DNA from: Lepagella muris
GTDB lineage: Bacteria; Bacteroidota; Bacteroidia; Bacteroidales; Muribaculaceae
Assembly: GCF_004793975.1 (NCBI RefSeq)
Contig: NZ_SRYB01000001.1
Location: 1-64,000 of the forward strand
Length of the DNA stretch: 64,000 nt
Reading direction: 5' to 3'
Below, piece by piece: positions 42,685 through 52,358 of the stretch; position 1 is the first letter of the stretch; every line of letters starts with the position of its first letter. The translations under genes were made by a program, and so were the position numbers. Under the pieces are notes generated by a model. The model ran no database searches. It worked only from the letters and a program-made list of their open reading frames with translations, and was not told where the DNA came from.

Positions 42685-43056
42685 ATGAAACATAGCTTAA
42701 GTATTCTATTATTAGCAATTTTCTCTTTTGTAGTTCATGCCGAGGATTACAAAATAAATGTAATCTCGGATAGTCAGAGAAATTTCATATTATATCCGAC
42801 TGAAACAGGTGTATTCCTTAGACTTGATACACGAAATGGTGTTATTGATGGTATAGTCCCTTCTGATCAAAAAAAGAATAAGCGAATAAATGCTATACCA
42901 CTAACCGAACAAGCTGAAGCCGGTCGTTTCATATTGTATCCTACAGATCGTTTTTTGACATGGATACTTCTTGATTCAAAAACAGGAGAAATGTGGAATG
43001 TCATATTAAACTCAAAAAATAACAACTATATTAATAAAATAAAGGAGTTTGAATAA
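42685..43056 (+). CDS. Secreted protein of unknown function, 123 residues
   Basis: A signal peptide (KHSLSILLLAIFSFVVHA) followed by a ~105-residue domain with two similar halves: FILYPTETGVFLRLDTRNG and FILYPTDRFLTWILLDSKTG, so an internal beta-repeat is likely. No family is recognised. ATG 42685 gives the proper signal start; GTG 42667 is less likely. It lies 33 bases after the dehydrogenase gene and may share its transcript. Confidence 0.6.
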   Translation: MKHSLSILLLAIFSFVVHAEDYKINVISDSQRNFILYPTETGVFLRLDTRNGVIDGIVPSDQKKNKRINAIPLTEQAEAGRFILYPTDRFLTWILLDSKTGEMWNVILNSKNNNYINKIKEFE

Positions 43057-43092
43057 ATCGTCAATTAAATTCAAATTCCGACCAACAAGCAA

Positions 43093-43407
43093 ATGAAAAC
43101 CAAACTGATCATATCATCACTTCTTGTGTTTTCAGCGTTTTCAATGAAGTCACAAGAGGTCACCAACACCATTCCCTCGCAAGAGCTCAACGAGATTGTG
43201 GTTGAAGTCCGTAATCAGCGTTTAGGTGCTGAGGTCTCAACATACTTGGAATAAGAAGTTCCGTCGGTAGAATTAGCACTTCGTTCTGCAGCTTTTGAGA
43301 GTCTGTCTTCATCTGACATACTGGCTATCCATTTCGGATTGCTTAGGAAAGATTCTGTCTTAGCGTATGTTGGAATGAAACGACTTAACCATGTGCTATT
43401 TTATTGA
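43093..43407 (+). pseudogene. Decayed fragment of an exported TonB-receptor-like gene
   Basis: An open frame of 53 codons starts at ATG 43093 with a signal peptide (KTKLIISSLLVFSAFSMKSQ) and PSQELNEIVVEVRNQRLGAE, which looks like the N-terminus of a TonB-dependent receptor. A TAA follows at 43252-43254; the same frame stays open afterwards (from EVPSVELALRSAAF) to TGA at 43405-43407, but that part no longer looks like a receptor. It is probably a truncated, rearranged leftover. The 3' end overlaps the end of the ATPase pseudogene. Confidence 0.6.
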
Positions 43408-44682
43408 AGGGATGGCTCCAAAGAGTCCGTTGCGATATGACTTTTGGAAGGATTTGATTTTACCGAGACCTCTGAACTCAACAAGAGAGTATAGGGATGT
43501 GGCACCTGATTCGTCTTTTTCGGTAAACCAGATTGAATCTTTGCGCAGTAGATCATCTACCGTGTTCAGCAAGGGATCGTAGTGAGAGGTAATGAGCAGT
43601 TGGGATTCGTTTTTCTCACGTAGGAATTTTTCAAGAATGAACTCTACCAGATCGGGATGTAATGATGATTCAATTTCATCAATTGCCATAAATGCCTGAC
43701 GTTCGATAGCTTCATATATTGCTGTCTCTATGCCAAATGTACGACGGGTTCCGTCTAATTGAAGATTATTTGGCAACATATATGTCTCTATTCCACGACT
43801 GTTTTTTACAGTGTGTTGAAACATTGTTTTAATGCTATCAAAATTACTGTTGCTTTTGAGTCTTTCTTTCTCTTCTGCCGATACTTTATTATCGGCAATC
43901 ATTGCTGATACAAATGCTGTCGGGAGAGTAGTACTGACCTTGTTGGTCTGTACATCCGTGATATTGAAGTCAGCACGATGCACGAAGTCAAGCATATATT
44001 TTTTAAGGGCTTCGTTCTCATGTATCTTCTTCCCGGCTATCTCAAACATGTTGGTCTGCGGGTCAATGATTGGTAAAATCTTGCTACGCATCCAATCACG
44101 TGCATCATCCATTTTAGTGATGGATATGTTCACTTGATTGCGTGCTGCAAATATCGACATATTGGGAAGACATTTTAGTGTTAGTTCTTCCAATGCCGTC
44201 TGACTGATTTTCACCACAGCCGGATTAAACTTGATGAATGATTGCCCCCCATTCAGTTCCCTATTGAAGATTAATGTAGGCTGATTAGTAGTGTAATAAT
44301 ACAATTTTTCATTATACACTTTGGAACTATCTATTTTAAGAATATACCAGTAGCGTACAGATCCTACAAAAAAACGTAGGGAAAATTCTGTCGGTTGATT
44401 TTTCGTTTCTGTGTCAAGTAAGAAAGGGATGACTCCGGTAGGCTCATCAATATCCTGGCGTTTCTCAAACCAAAAATCTTTAAGATATGAAAAAGCCTCC
44501 AACAGATTGGATTTTCCGGACGCATTTGCTCCATACACTAAAGCAAAACGAAGCAGACGTACTTCTGGAGAGAGCTGCACAATATGATAAGGTTCAAAAG
44601 TGGTATCTTTTGTAGCCTCAAAACTAAAAGTAGTCTCGTCTCTAAAGGAGAGATAGTTTTTTATTTTAAGTTATTGTATCAT
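43396..44682 (-). pseudogene. Orphan AAA ATPase of the RloB-partner type, stop at codon 4
   Basis: The same SMC/OLD-like ATPase family as 21427-22728: Walker A YGANASGKSNLL, Walker B AIDEIESSLH and the His strand LLITSHYDPLL. The natural start should be ATG 44682, ten bases after a good promoter start, but the frame reads Met-Ile-Gln then TAA (44673-44671), after which KIKNYLSFRDETTFSF and the rest continue without a break. This matches the N-terminal strand of the intact homologue, so a single stop codon interrupts an otherwise whole gene. A GTG at 44580 could restart translation but would drop the first strand of the ATPase fold. No RloB gene follows. Either a recent pseudogene or a read-through case. 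Confidence 0.75.
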
Positions 44683-44698
44683 TGTAAATCTATTTTCG

Positions 44699-44729
44699 CA
44701 AATTTAATGATAATATGCCAAATGTCAAA
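44699..44729 (-). promoter_or_regulatory. Promoter of the orphan ATPase gene
   Basis: Minus strand: TTTG (44729-44726), 19 bases, TAAATTTG (44706-44699). It predicts a transcript start near 44692, 10 bases before ATG 44682, which supports that ATG as the original start codon. Confidence 0.7.
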
Positions 44730-44940
44730 ATAAAATTGTGGATTATTATAAATCTATTTTTTTTGATTATTGCGGACTTGGATAAGTTTTATTTGGTGGC
44801 GAATTTGTGGCAGATATTTTCAATTAGAAGTTGGGTGGAGGGATTTTTTCGTGCGTGAACCAACTTGAACCAAATGGGGTGAGGGTTATTTTAAAATCTT
44901 TACATAAATTTGCAGTAGGAAACTTTTAAAGTAACGCATC

Positions 44941-45861
44941 ATGAAAATCTATTATCTGTTTACGCTGCTCTCTTTCATGGGATTGTGTGCCGCCGGTTGC
45001 TCCCAGTCGAATGGGAATGAACCTGCTCCTACTCCGGATCCTAACCCTGAACCCCCTGCCAAGAAGTTGGAGATCAAAATCTCTGCGTCTGTCAAGTCTA
45101 CTAAAGCCACTGACTTCGGATTTGAGAATGGGGATAAGATCGGTCTGTATGTGGTAAATTATTCCGGCACCACTCCGGGCTCGTTGAGTGCGTCTGGTAA
45201 TCAGGTGGATAATATGTGCTTCACTTATTCAGGCACATGGACGCCGACGTCGCCTGTGTACTGGCAGGATAATAAGACTCATGCTGATTTCTATCTCTAT
45301 TATCCATATCGCAGCAGTATAGCTGATATCAATAACTTAGTTGTTGAGGCTCATGCCGACCAGAGTATGGAGGCTAATTATAAGGCATCGGATTTCATGA
45401 TCGGAAGTACAAAGGACGTTGCTCCGTCGGAGTCTGCGGTGTCGATAGCCGCCACGCATCTTTTCAGCCGCATAAATATCAAGGTGGAGGCAGGTAACGG
45501 TTTCACTGAGGAGTCACTAAAGACTGAGGATATGACCGTCAGAATAAACGGATTGAAGAATATTGCAAACGTGAATCTTGTTTCCGGTGAGATACAGCCG
45601 ACGGGGGAGAGTGAGACTATCATACCTTATAAGTATGGCGAATATTATAGGGCTATTGTGATTCCCCAGTCGGTGGAATATGGAAATCTCATCACAATCG
45701 GTGTGGGTGGAAAGAAGTATAATTTCACCAAGGAGTTCCGATTCGAATCAAATAAGGAACATAATTTTACAATCACAGTCAACAAGACTTCCAATGGTAT
45801 CAACGTCAATATTGATCCGTGGGAGAATGACGGCACTGACAATGGCGGTTCCGCTGAATGA
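44941..45861 (+). CDS. Fimbrillin-family lipoprotein
   Basis: A 306-residue FimA/Mfa-type pilus subunit, exported as a lipoprotein (signal to lipobox CAAGC, Cys20) and followed by a Pro-rich linker (APTPDPNPEPPAKK). The mature fold has the family marks: GFENGDKIGLYVVNYSG, then PVYWQDNKTHADFYLYYPYR and SDFMIGSTKDV. In these pili, a protease removes the lipid-bearing N-terminal strand after a basic residue, and the STKATDFGF region could be that site. First gene of a rightward surface cluster with two more fimbrillin-type genes. A TAAATTTG box at 44905-44912 may be its -7 element. Confidence 0.9.
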   Translation: MKIYYLFTLLSFMGLCAAGCSQSNGNEPAPTPDPNPEPPAKKLEIKISASVKSTKATDFGFENGDKIGLYVVNYSGTTPGSLSASGNQVDNMCFTYSGTWTPTSPVYWQDNKTHADFYLYYPYRSSIADINNLVVEAHADQSMEANYKASDFMIGSTKDVAPSESAVSIAATHLFSRINIKVEAGNGFTEESLKTEDMTVRINGLKNIANVNLVSGEIQPTGESETIIPYKYGEYYRAIVIPQSVEYGNLITIGVGGKKYNFTKEFRFESNKEHNFTITVNKTSNGINVNIDPWENDGTDNGGSAE

Positions 45862-45895
45862 AATGGTTGAAGTTGACTAATAAAGAATCTGCAAC

Positions 45896-48800
45896 ATGAA
45901 ACAATGTCATAAAATATCATCCGTTGTATGTGGTGGCATCCTCGCGCTGACTGCATGTACTGCGGAGCAGTTTGATGATCCGAAAACGGAATCGTCAGAA
46001 GATATGCGCATATCCCTTTCCGGACAGATCATGCAGGAGTCTGTGACCCGTGCAAACGATGACGGCTTTGCCGACGGCGATGTCATGGGCGTATATATCG
46101 TGGACTATGAGGGATCTAATCCGGGTGTGCTGAAGGCAAATGGAAATCGTGGCGATAATGTGAGGCATACTTTCGATGAGCAAAGCTACAAATGGAACTC
46201 TGCCTACGACGTATTCTGGAAAGATAAGCACACTAAGATTGACGTCTACGGTTATTATCCGGTAGGTTCGCCGGATAACGTGAATGCCTATCCCTTCACT
46301 GTCTCCACCGACCAGAGCAAACTGCCGGCTGATGGCACGATGGGGGATTATGAAGCTTCCGATTTCCTTTGGGGTAAGGTGAGCGCAGTGGAGCCTACCA
46401 CCAATGTCATACGTCTGCCGATGACTCACCGTATGGCAAATGCCCGCGTGATGCTTGAGGAGGGTTCCGGCTTTGCCGACGGTGAATGGGTAGGTCTGAA
46501 GAAGCAGGTGCTTGTAGCCAACACAATTCAGGAGGCTACCATTGACCTTGCTACCGGAACAGTCACCCCCGTAGGGGAAGTGTCGGCAAAGGCTATCATA
46601 CCGTCGAACAATGGGAATGAATGGCGTGCAATCGTTGTGCCGCAGACAGTGCCGGCTTCAACCATGATGTTCAGCATCACAATCGACGGCATACCGTATA
46701 AATTCTCCAAGAGTGAGGATTTCACCTACGTTTCCGGTAAGATGAATAATTTCACCATCCGCGTTGATAAGAAGGAGGGTAAGGGTGATTACTCTCTTAC
46801 TCTCATAGGGGAGAGCATTACGGCATGGGAGAATGATCTGGTAAGCCATGATGCCACTTCTCATGAGTATGTGATTGTCAACTCATCGGCAGGTGGTCTG
46901 AAGGAGGCTATAATTGAGGCAGGTAAGGATTACAAGACCTTGAAGAATCTTAAAATCACCGGTGAAATAAACGCCATGGACTTTTTCTTCATGCGTGATG
47001 AGATGGAGATGCTTCAGTCTCTCAACCTAAAGGAAGTCTGGATAAAGGCTTGGAGAAATGATACAGGTGATGCACAGTATGGTGGGGTGCATAATGAGAA
47101 TCAGATCCCGAATAGTGCTTTTTATCTGAACTCAAAGAATAGTGGTAAGAGGAGTCTCAATAGGATTGTGTTGCCCGATGCGTTGAAATCAATTGGTCCA
47201 AGGGCTTTCTATGGCTGTCAAAATCTCACTGGCTCACTTATAATTCCGGAGGGTGTCGTGGATATACAGATAGGTGCATTCACCGGGTGTAGGTCGTTAA
47301 CCGGTTCACTATCTTTGCCTTCCTCATTGAGATATATTGGAACGTCTTATAATGGAGATACAGGTGAGTTTGACGAAACAATGGATGAGGGGAATGATTA
47401 TTATAATGGCACGTTCTCCGGCTGCGGATTTACTTGCGAACTGATTATCCCGGATAATGTCGAGGTGATACGTGGATATGCATTCGACAATTGCAAGAAC
47501 CTGTATGGAAGCATAAAATTACCTCACAAGCTAAGGTATCTTGGACCGAGGGCGTTCTTCTTGTGTAAAAATCTGACCGGTTCTCTTGAATTGCCGCAGA
47601 ACGTAAGCAATATTCCTGACGAGTGTTTCACCGGTTGCGGTTTCAACGGCACTCTCACCCTGCATGACGGTATTAATTCAATAGGAATGGATGCGTTTAA
47701 GGATTGTCATTTCAAAGGTGAATTGAATCTGCCGAAGAATCTGAAAGTTATCAATGACAACGTGTTTTTCGGGTGTGATTTCTCCGGAGAATTGAAGTTG
47801 CCGAAATCGTTGGTGACAATCGGTGACCGTGCGTTTGCCTACAACTGGCGTCTGATGGGCACTCTTGAATTTGGCGAAGGACTCCTGACAATCGGTGCCG
47901 GCGCGTTTGCCCACTGTCGGAGCATTGAGGGTCTGGTTTTTCCGGAGAGTCTGGAGAATATAAGATATGAGGCAAGCTATTATGAGGATGGGGGTGCCTT
48001 CCAGGGATGTTACGGAATCGGTTCGATAGTGAGCAAGAGTACCGTACCCCCTTACATACAGCAGGGTGCTTTCGATGGTGTCGCGAAGGATAATTTCACT
48101 GTGGAGGTGCCGGAGTCAGCCGTCTCACAGTATCAGACAGCTGTGGGGTGGTGCGACTTCAAGCGAGTCGCTGCCCATCACGAGCTTGTGTGCCGTCCGT
48201 CAGTTGCATGTGCAATCACTTCCGAGCACAAACAGACTCTCGTGATCAATGCTGAGGGTGAGTGGGAAGTGATGTCAAAACCCGACTGGTGTGATCTGTC
48301 ACAAATGTCGGGCAAACAGAAAACGGAGCTTACACTCACCATCAAACGCTATGCCCAGACGGATGAACCGCGTGAGGGGGATATCGTATTTCGTCTCAAG
48401 GGGAAGGACTATACGAGCAAATGCCACGTGACGCAGTATGGCTATGAATATGAGGAGGATCAGATAATCACACTCCAGCAAGCCACCCGTGGCAACAACG
48501 GAGGTATCAACATCGTGATTATCGGCGACGGATATGATGCACGCGATATTTCCGAAGGTAAGCTTCTGGAGGATATGAAGGAGGGTGTGGAACATTTCTT
48601 CGGGATAGAGCCATACACCACATATCGTGAGTATTTCAACGTATATACAGCAATACCACTCTCGACAGAGACAGGTGTGGGGACTGTAAACAGTATCCGC
48701 TACAACCGTTTCAATACGACCTATACCGGTGGCGTGGGTCTGAAATGCGACTATGATGCAGTGTTTGACTATGCCATGAAGGCACCGACAGTCAATGCCG

Positions 48801-49399
48801 GAAATCTTGACCAGACGCTTATCATCGTCATTCCAAACAGCACCGATTACGGTGGCATCTGCCAGATGTGGGAATCGGGCGCGGCAATAGCGTTCTGTCC
48901 GAAGAGCGACTACGGCTATCCTCTTGATTCGCGCGGAGTGATGCAGCATGAGGCAGGGGGACACGGTTTCGGAAAACTTGCCGATGAGTATATCTATCAC
49001 AATGCATTTATCGATGCGTGCGGATGCACGTGTTGCGGTCATGTGGATGCTGTCAACTTTGCAAAATCATTGGGTTGGTATGACAATATCGAACTGACGG
49101 GGAAGATGCATAGCGTAGGCTGGAGCCATCTGATTTTTGATCCACGCTACAGCAATATCGTCGACATATTTGAGGGTGGATACATGCATAACAGGGGAGT
49201 GTATCGTTCGGAGCAGAACAGCTGTATGAACAACGATATCCCATACTACAGCACCATCAGCCGCGAGAGCATCGTGAAGCGCATAAAACGTTATGCCGGA
49301 GAGACGTTTGACTTCGAGGAGTTTGTGGCAAACGATAAGCAAGGCACGATGCAAGGCACGCGTGGACTTGACACGGGTTCATCGCAGCAACGCGGTTAG
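45896..49399 (+). CDS. Fimbrillin-LRR-BACON-M64 metallopeptidase fusion lipoprotein
   Basis: An 1167-residue surface lipoprotein (lipobox LTAC, Cys21). Domains: a fimbrillin-like domain (~35-305; FADGDVMGVYIVDYEG, VDVYGYYPVG-like strand), BspA-type LRR_5 repeats (~415-740; units such as LKSIGPRAFYGCQNLTGS), a BACON domain (~760-850, from RPSVACAITSEHKQTLVINA), and a peptidase M64 domain (~862-1145) with HEAGGHGFGKLADE at 1018-1031. M64 includes IgA-cutting peptidases. The zinc motif has three residues between the His-Glu and second His (HExxxH), not the classic two, which I recall for other Bacteroides M64 proteins but cannot check. Fusing a pilus-type domain to a protease suggests a pilus-tip or surface enzyme for host proteins. 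Confidence 0.88.
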   Translation: MKQCHKISSVVCGGILALTACTAEQFDDPKTESSEDMRISLSGQIMQESVTRANDDGFADGDVMGVYIVDYEGSNPGVLKANGNRGDNVRHTFDEQSYKWNSAYDVFWKDKHTKIDVYGYYPVGSPDNVNAYPFTVSTDQSKLPADGTMGDYEASDFLWGKVSAVEPTTNVIRLPMTHRMANARVMLEEGSGFADGEWVGLKKQVLVANTIQEATIDLATGTVTPVGEVSAKAIIPSNNGNEWRAIVVPQTVPASTMMFSITIDGIPYKFSKSEDFTYVSGKMNNFTIRVDKKEGKGDYSLTLIGESITAWENDLVSHDATSHEYVIVNSSAGGLKEAIIEAGKDYKTLKNLKITGEINAMDFFFMRDEMEMLQSLNLKEVWIKAWRNDTGDAQYGGVHNENQIPNSAFYLNSKNSGKRSLNRIVLPDALKSIGPRAFYGCQNLTGSLIIPEGVVDIQIGAFTGCRSLTGSLSLPSSLRYIGTSYNGDTGEFDETMDEGNDYYNGTFSGCGFTCELIIPDNVEVIRGYAFDNCKNLYGSIKLPHKLRYLGPRAFFLCKNLTGSLELPQNVSNIPDECFTGCGFNGTLTLHDGINSIGMDAFKDCHFKGELNLPKNLKVINDNVFFGCDFSGELKLPKSLVTIGDRAFAYNWRLMGTLEFGEGLLTIGAGAFAHCRSIEGLVFPESLENIRYEASYYEDGGAFQGCYGIGSIVSKSTVPPYIQQGAFDGVAKDNFTVEVPESAVSQYQTAVGWCDFKRVAAHHELVCRPSVACAITSEHKQTLVINAEGEWEVMSKPDWCDLSQMSGKQKTELTLTIKRYAQTDEPREGDIVFRLKGKDYTSKCHVTQYGYEYEEDQIITLQQATRGNNGGINIVIIGDGYDARDISEGKLLEDMKEGVEHFFGIEPYTTYREYFNVYTAIPLSTETGVGTVNSIRYNRFNTTYTGGVGLKCDYDAVFDYAMKAPTVNAGNLDQTLIIVIPNSTDYGGICQMWESGAAIAFCPKSDYGYPLDSRGVMQHEAGGHGFGKLADEYIYHNAFIDACGCTCCGHVDAVNFAKSLGWYDNIELTGKMHSVGWSHLIFDPRYSNIVDIFEGGYMHNRGVYRSEQNSCMNNDIPYYSTISRESIVKRIKRYAGETFDFEEFVANDKQGTMQGTRGLDTGSSQQRG

Positions 49400-49487
49400 A
49401 GTTTCGGTCCGGTCATCCATAAGGGAAGCCCGTTGGGTAAGCGCAACAGATTCAATTCCAAGAATTATTAAAGACTAAATAAGCAAT

Positions 49488-50381
49488 ATGAAATGCAATA
49501 AGATATCGCTGCTTATCGTTGGATTGGTAGCATTCGGATTCAGTGCCTGCGGCAATGATGATTCCGTCAGGGAGCCTGAACCGACCGACTCACGGATGGT
49601 CATGAATTTCAATTTCTCTCATCCATCTCAATCGCGTGCCACTGAGACATCGTTCGAAGTGGGAGACAGGGTCGGTCTGTACGTGACCGATTCCAAGACG
49701 GAGTTTGAGATTGCGGGAAATGTTGTGAACAATGAGAAGGCTACTTTCGGAGCTTCCGGTTGGAGCTTCAGCCGAGACCTCTATTGGACCAAAGGCGAAT
49801 ATAATGCATACGGATATTATCCTTATCAGGATGATATCCCAAGCATTACCGACCTGCCTTTTGAAGTGAGAACAGATCAGGCTATCCCTGAAGCCGACGG
49901 AGCTTTATCCGGGTATGAGGCTTCTGATTTCCTGTATGGCTCATCGAAAGGCATCCAGGCGTCGGCTGATCCGGTCAACCTGCTTTTCAGGCATGTAATG
50001 AGTAAGATTTCGGTAAGAATGATAAAAGGGGAGGACTTTGAGGGAGAACTCCCCGATGATGCCACTGTCTATATCCACAATACTGTGACGGAGGCGACTG
50101 TTGATCTTCAGGTCGGCATAGCCACCAAATTGCAGCGAGGAAAAAGCAACACCATCACAGCTTGCCCTGCCGGAAACCACACTTACTCTGCCATAATCGT
50201 GCCGCAACGACTTGACAACCGTGTCCCGCTGATCGAAGTCGTGATGAAGGGTGTGTCTTATCTGTTTGAAAGTAAATTCATATTCAAGCAGGGCACTCAT
50301 CATCTTGTCAATCTTGTGATTGACAAGAATCCTGATCAGATCAAGATTGAGGTAGGCGGTGAAATTGAGAATTGGAACTGA
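49488..50381 (+). CDS. Fimbrillin-family lipoprotein
   Basis: A 297-residue pilus-type subunit with lipobox FSAC (Cys21) and the mature motifs SFEVGDRVGLYVTDSKTE, then DLYWTKGEYNAYGYYPYQ and YEASDFLYGSSKGI. SQSRATETSFE marks a possible processing site after Arg. It is 88 bases downstream of the M64 fusion, and shares the same layout of strands as the fimbrillin part of that protein, so the three fimbrillin-type genes here probably build one fibre or act as alternative subunits. Confidence 0.9.
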   Translation: MKCNKISLLIVGLVAFGFSACGNDDSVREPEPTDSRMVMNFNFSHPSQSRATETSFEVGDRVGLYVTDSKTEFEIAGNVVNNEKATFGASGWSFSRDLYWTKGEYNAYGYYPYQDDIPSITDLPFEVRTDQAIPEADGALSGYEASDFLYGSSKGIQASADPVNLLFRHVMSKISVRMIKGEDFEGELPDDATVYIHNTVTEATVDLQVGIATKLQRGKSNTITACPAGNHTYSAIIVPQRLDNRVPLIEVVMKGVSYLFESKFIFKQGTHHLVNLVIDKNPDQIKIEVGGEIENWN

Positions 50382-50464
50382 TAAGGAATGCAGTAAATTG
50401 AAATATAACACATCAATAAATAACACATCAATATATAATAATTACAGCACATCAGAATAAAATA

Positions 50465-51364
50465 ATGACGAAACAAAAAAGAAAATTGCTTACAAATATA
50501 TCACTATTGCTTCTTGTCATAATTTCGGGAATAGTGGCAGTCTATATTCATGGGCTGCCCTATCCCTTTTTTAATACCGGTGTTGTCGGTAGTGCTGATT
50601 CTGCTGTTGGAACCGTGGACCCGACCGTAATGGTGGAGGATATTCCAGACATCATTCCAGACTTCATTAATGATGCGAGGATTGTAGCGGATAATGATTC
50701 GGCATTGACTGTCAGTGCTGTGGAAGAGACGACCGCGTCAGATAAGGGAGCGACCGGTAAGGGTGTGGATGTAGCATCCTCAGTCAGATTCGAGGATTCC
50801 GATATAAGCCGTATGCAGGCAGGTAGCCATCCATTTGCTAAGGAGGCGAAAAAGGTGCTGACCGGTGGACTTGAACTCGATGACTCTATAAGCCGCAGGA
50901 AAATCCTGAATTATTGCGAGCATTTCCGGACAGCATACACCACAAAGGATATCGACTTCATACGTCAGGTGCTGAGTGATGATGCCCTTATCATTGTCGG
51001 GCACACGGTGAGGAGAGTTAAGGATGATTCGGGGATAACGATCTCGGCAGACGTGAAATATAATGTCAGGTCAAAGCAACAGTATCTCAAAAATCTGACG
51101 GCGGTGTTTGCTGCCAATAAGAAGATTTCGGTGGATTTCTCTGATTTCAGGATAAGGCGTCATCCCACTATGCCGGGTATATACGGTGTGACGCTCAGGC
51201 AGAGATATGGTAGCGACACGTATTCCGACGACGGCTATCTTTTCCTGTTGTGGGATTTCCGGAATGTCTCGATGCCTCAGATTCATGTGCGCACATGGCA
51301 GCCTGCAGCTGATGTCGGTGATGAGGACGACGTGATAGGTATCGGGGATTTTAACCTTGAATAA
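50465..51364 (+). CDS. Membrane-anchored NTF2-like protein
   Basis: A 299-residue protein with one N-terminal membrane helix (NISLLLLVIISGIVAVYI) and a linker, then an NTF2-like cone fold in the last ~165 residues: ILNYCEHFRTAYTTKDIDFI, the SDDALIIVGHTVRR strand, and DFSDFRIRRHPTMPGIYGVT, ending with a strand containing LFLLWDFRN. NTF2-like domains bind small molecules or proteins and are often fused or coupled to kinases in Bacteroidetes. It lies in the middle of the surface cluster, upstream of a beta-barrel and a kinase gene. Function is not known; no catalytic residues are clear. Confidence 0.75.
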   Translation: MTKQKRKLLTNISLLLLVIISGIVAVYIHGLPYPFFNTGVVGSADSAVGTVDPTVMVEDIPDIIPDFINDARIVADNDSALTVSAVEETTASDKGATGKGVDVASSVRFEDSDISRMQAGSHPFAKEAKKVLTGGLELDDSISRRKILNYCEHFRTAYTTKDIDFIRQVLSDDALIIVGHTVRRVKDDSGITISADVKYNVRSKQQYLKNLTAVFAANKKISVDFSDFRIRRHPTMPGIYGVTLRQRYGSDTYSDDGYLFLLWDFRNVSMPQIHVRTWQPAADVGDEDDVIGIGDFNLE

Positions 51365-51385
51365 TAAAGTATGGGAGGAAGAATT

Positions 51386-52354
51386 ATGAAAATATCGGTC
51401 AATTTGCTTCTCTTGCTGACATTCCTTTGTTCTCATGGCGATATGTCGGCGATTGATTTCAAGATAACCTCTTTCCGCAGCCTTCCGAATGACGTGTCGG
51501 CTTTCATAAGTCCGGTAAAGGATCTTAATGATGAGGATTGCGCCCTCGTCAAGGTGATTGCGTCGGAAGACTTTGCTTTCTCCACTCCGCTCGGCATCGT
51601 GAAGCGGGTTGACAATGTGGGGGAGATCTGGCTATATCTACCCCGAAAGTCGAAGAAAATAACTATCAAGCATCCCAAATATGGTGTGCTCCGCGACTAT
51701 GTCTTTCCGGATAAGATAGAGAGCCATCTGACGTATGAACTCCGCATAGAGGAGCCGCATAATGCGGTGTATGCCGCCGATCTTCAGCCGGGGGTGGTTC
51801 CGGTAGTGATGGATACGCTTTTCTTGACAAGGACAGATACCGTCGTTGTTGAAATGCCGAAGGACAGAGTCCCGTTCAGCGTTTCCGCTATTGCCACGTA
51901 TACTTACGGCGGCAACACCGGGAGTTCATTAGGCGGCATAATGTTGGCAGCGATGAGGACGCATGGCGCATACTTGCGTGTGGCATCTGATTTCGGTAAG
52001 GGCGCAAAGGCGGGCGCAGTCTCAGACAGATACGGATATATAGGGGATAACTGTCCTTTCTATTCGGGGGAGACACGCAACATCGGTTTCCAGGTTTCCG
52101 CCGGTGCGATACATCGCCTGTCGTCGGTGTTCAATATCTTTGAGGGTATAGGCTACGGGTCAAACCGGAGATATTGGCAGCTGGCGGCTTCGGAAGGTGG
52201 TGGATTTGTAAGAAATTCCCATTACAGCTTTGATGGAGTTATCGTAGAGGTGGGCACGACGGCATCGTTCGGCAGATTTATATTTGCAGCATCGGTCGCT
52301 ACAATCGAGGGTGCGCAATGGTATGGCTCAGTTGGTGTCGGTCTTAAACTCTGA
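51386..52354 (+). CDS. Outer-membrane beta-barrel protein with PEGA-like N-terminus
   Basis: A 322-residue exported protein. After the signal sequence (KISVNLLLLLTFLCSHGDMS) comes a carbohydrate- or wall-facing PEGA-like region (EIWLYLPRKSKKITIKHPKY then SHLTYELRIEEPHNA), and the C-terminal ~150 residues form beta-barrel strands ending with a terminal aromatic-type strand (WYGSVGVGLKL). GGAGG at 51374-51378 lies eight bases before ATG 51386 and fixes that start over ATG 51371. It ends four bases before the next gene. Confidence 0.75.
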   Translation: MKISVNLLLLLTFLCSHGDMSAIDFKITSFRSLPNDVSAFISPVKDLNDEDCALVKVIASEDFAFSTPLGIVKRVDNVGEIWLYLPRKSKKITIKHPKYGVLRDYVFPDKIESHLTYELRIEEPHNAVYAADLQPGVVPVVMDTLFLTRTDTVVVEMPKDRVPFSVSAIATYTYGGNTGSSLGGIMLAAMRTHGAYLRVASDFGKGAKAGAVSDRYGYIGDNCPFYSGETRNIGFQVSAGAIHRLSSVFNIFEGIGYGSNRRYWQLAASEGGGFVRNSHYSFDGVIVEVGTTASFGRFIFAASVATIEGAQWYGSVGVGLKL

Positions 52355-52358
52355 CATT

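Noticed and set aside
48299..49042. 247-codon minus-strand open frame inside the M64 fusion
   Set aside because: It lies opposite the metallopeptidase domain, which has clear motifs; no support on the minus strand.
44941..50381. Type IX secretion C-terminal signals on the cluster proteins
   Set aside because: The fimbrillin-type proteins and the M64 fusion have lipoboxes and lack the C-terminal beta-sandwich sorting pattern; the M64 fusion ends in a polar Gly/Ser/Gln tail.
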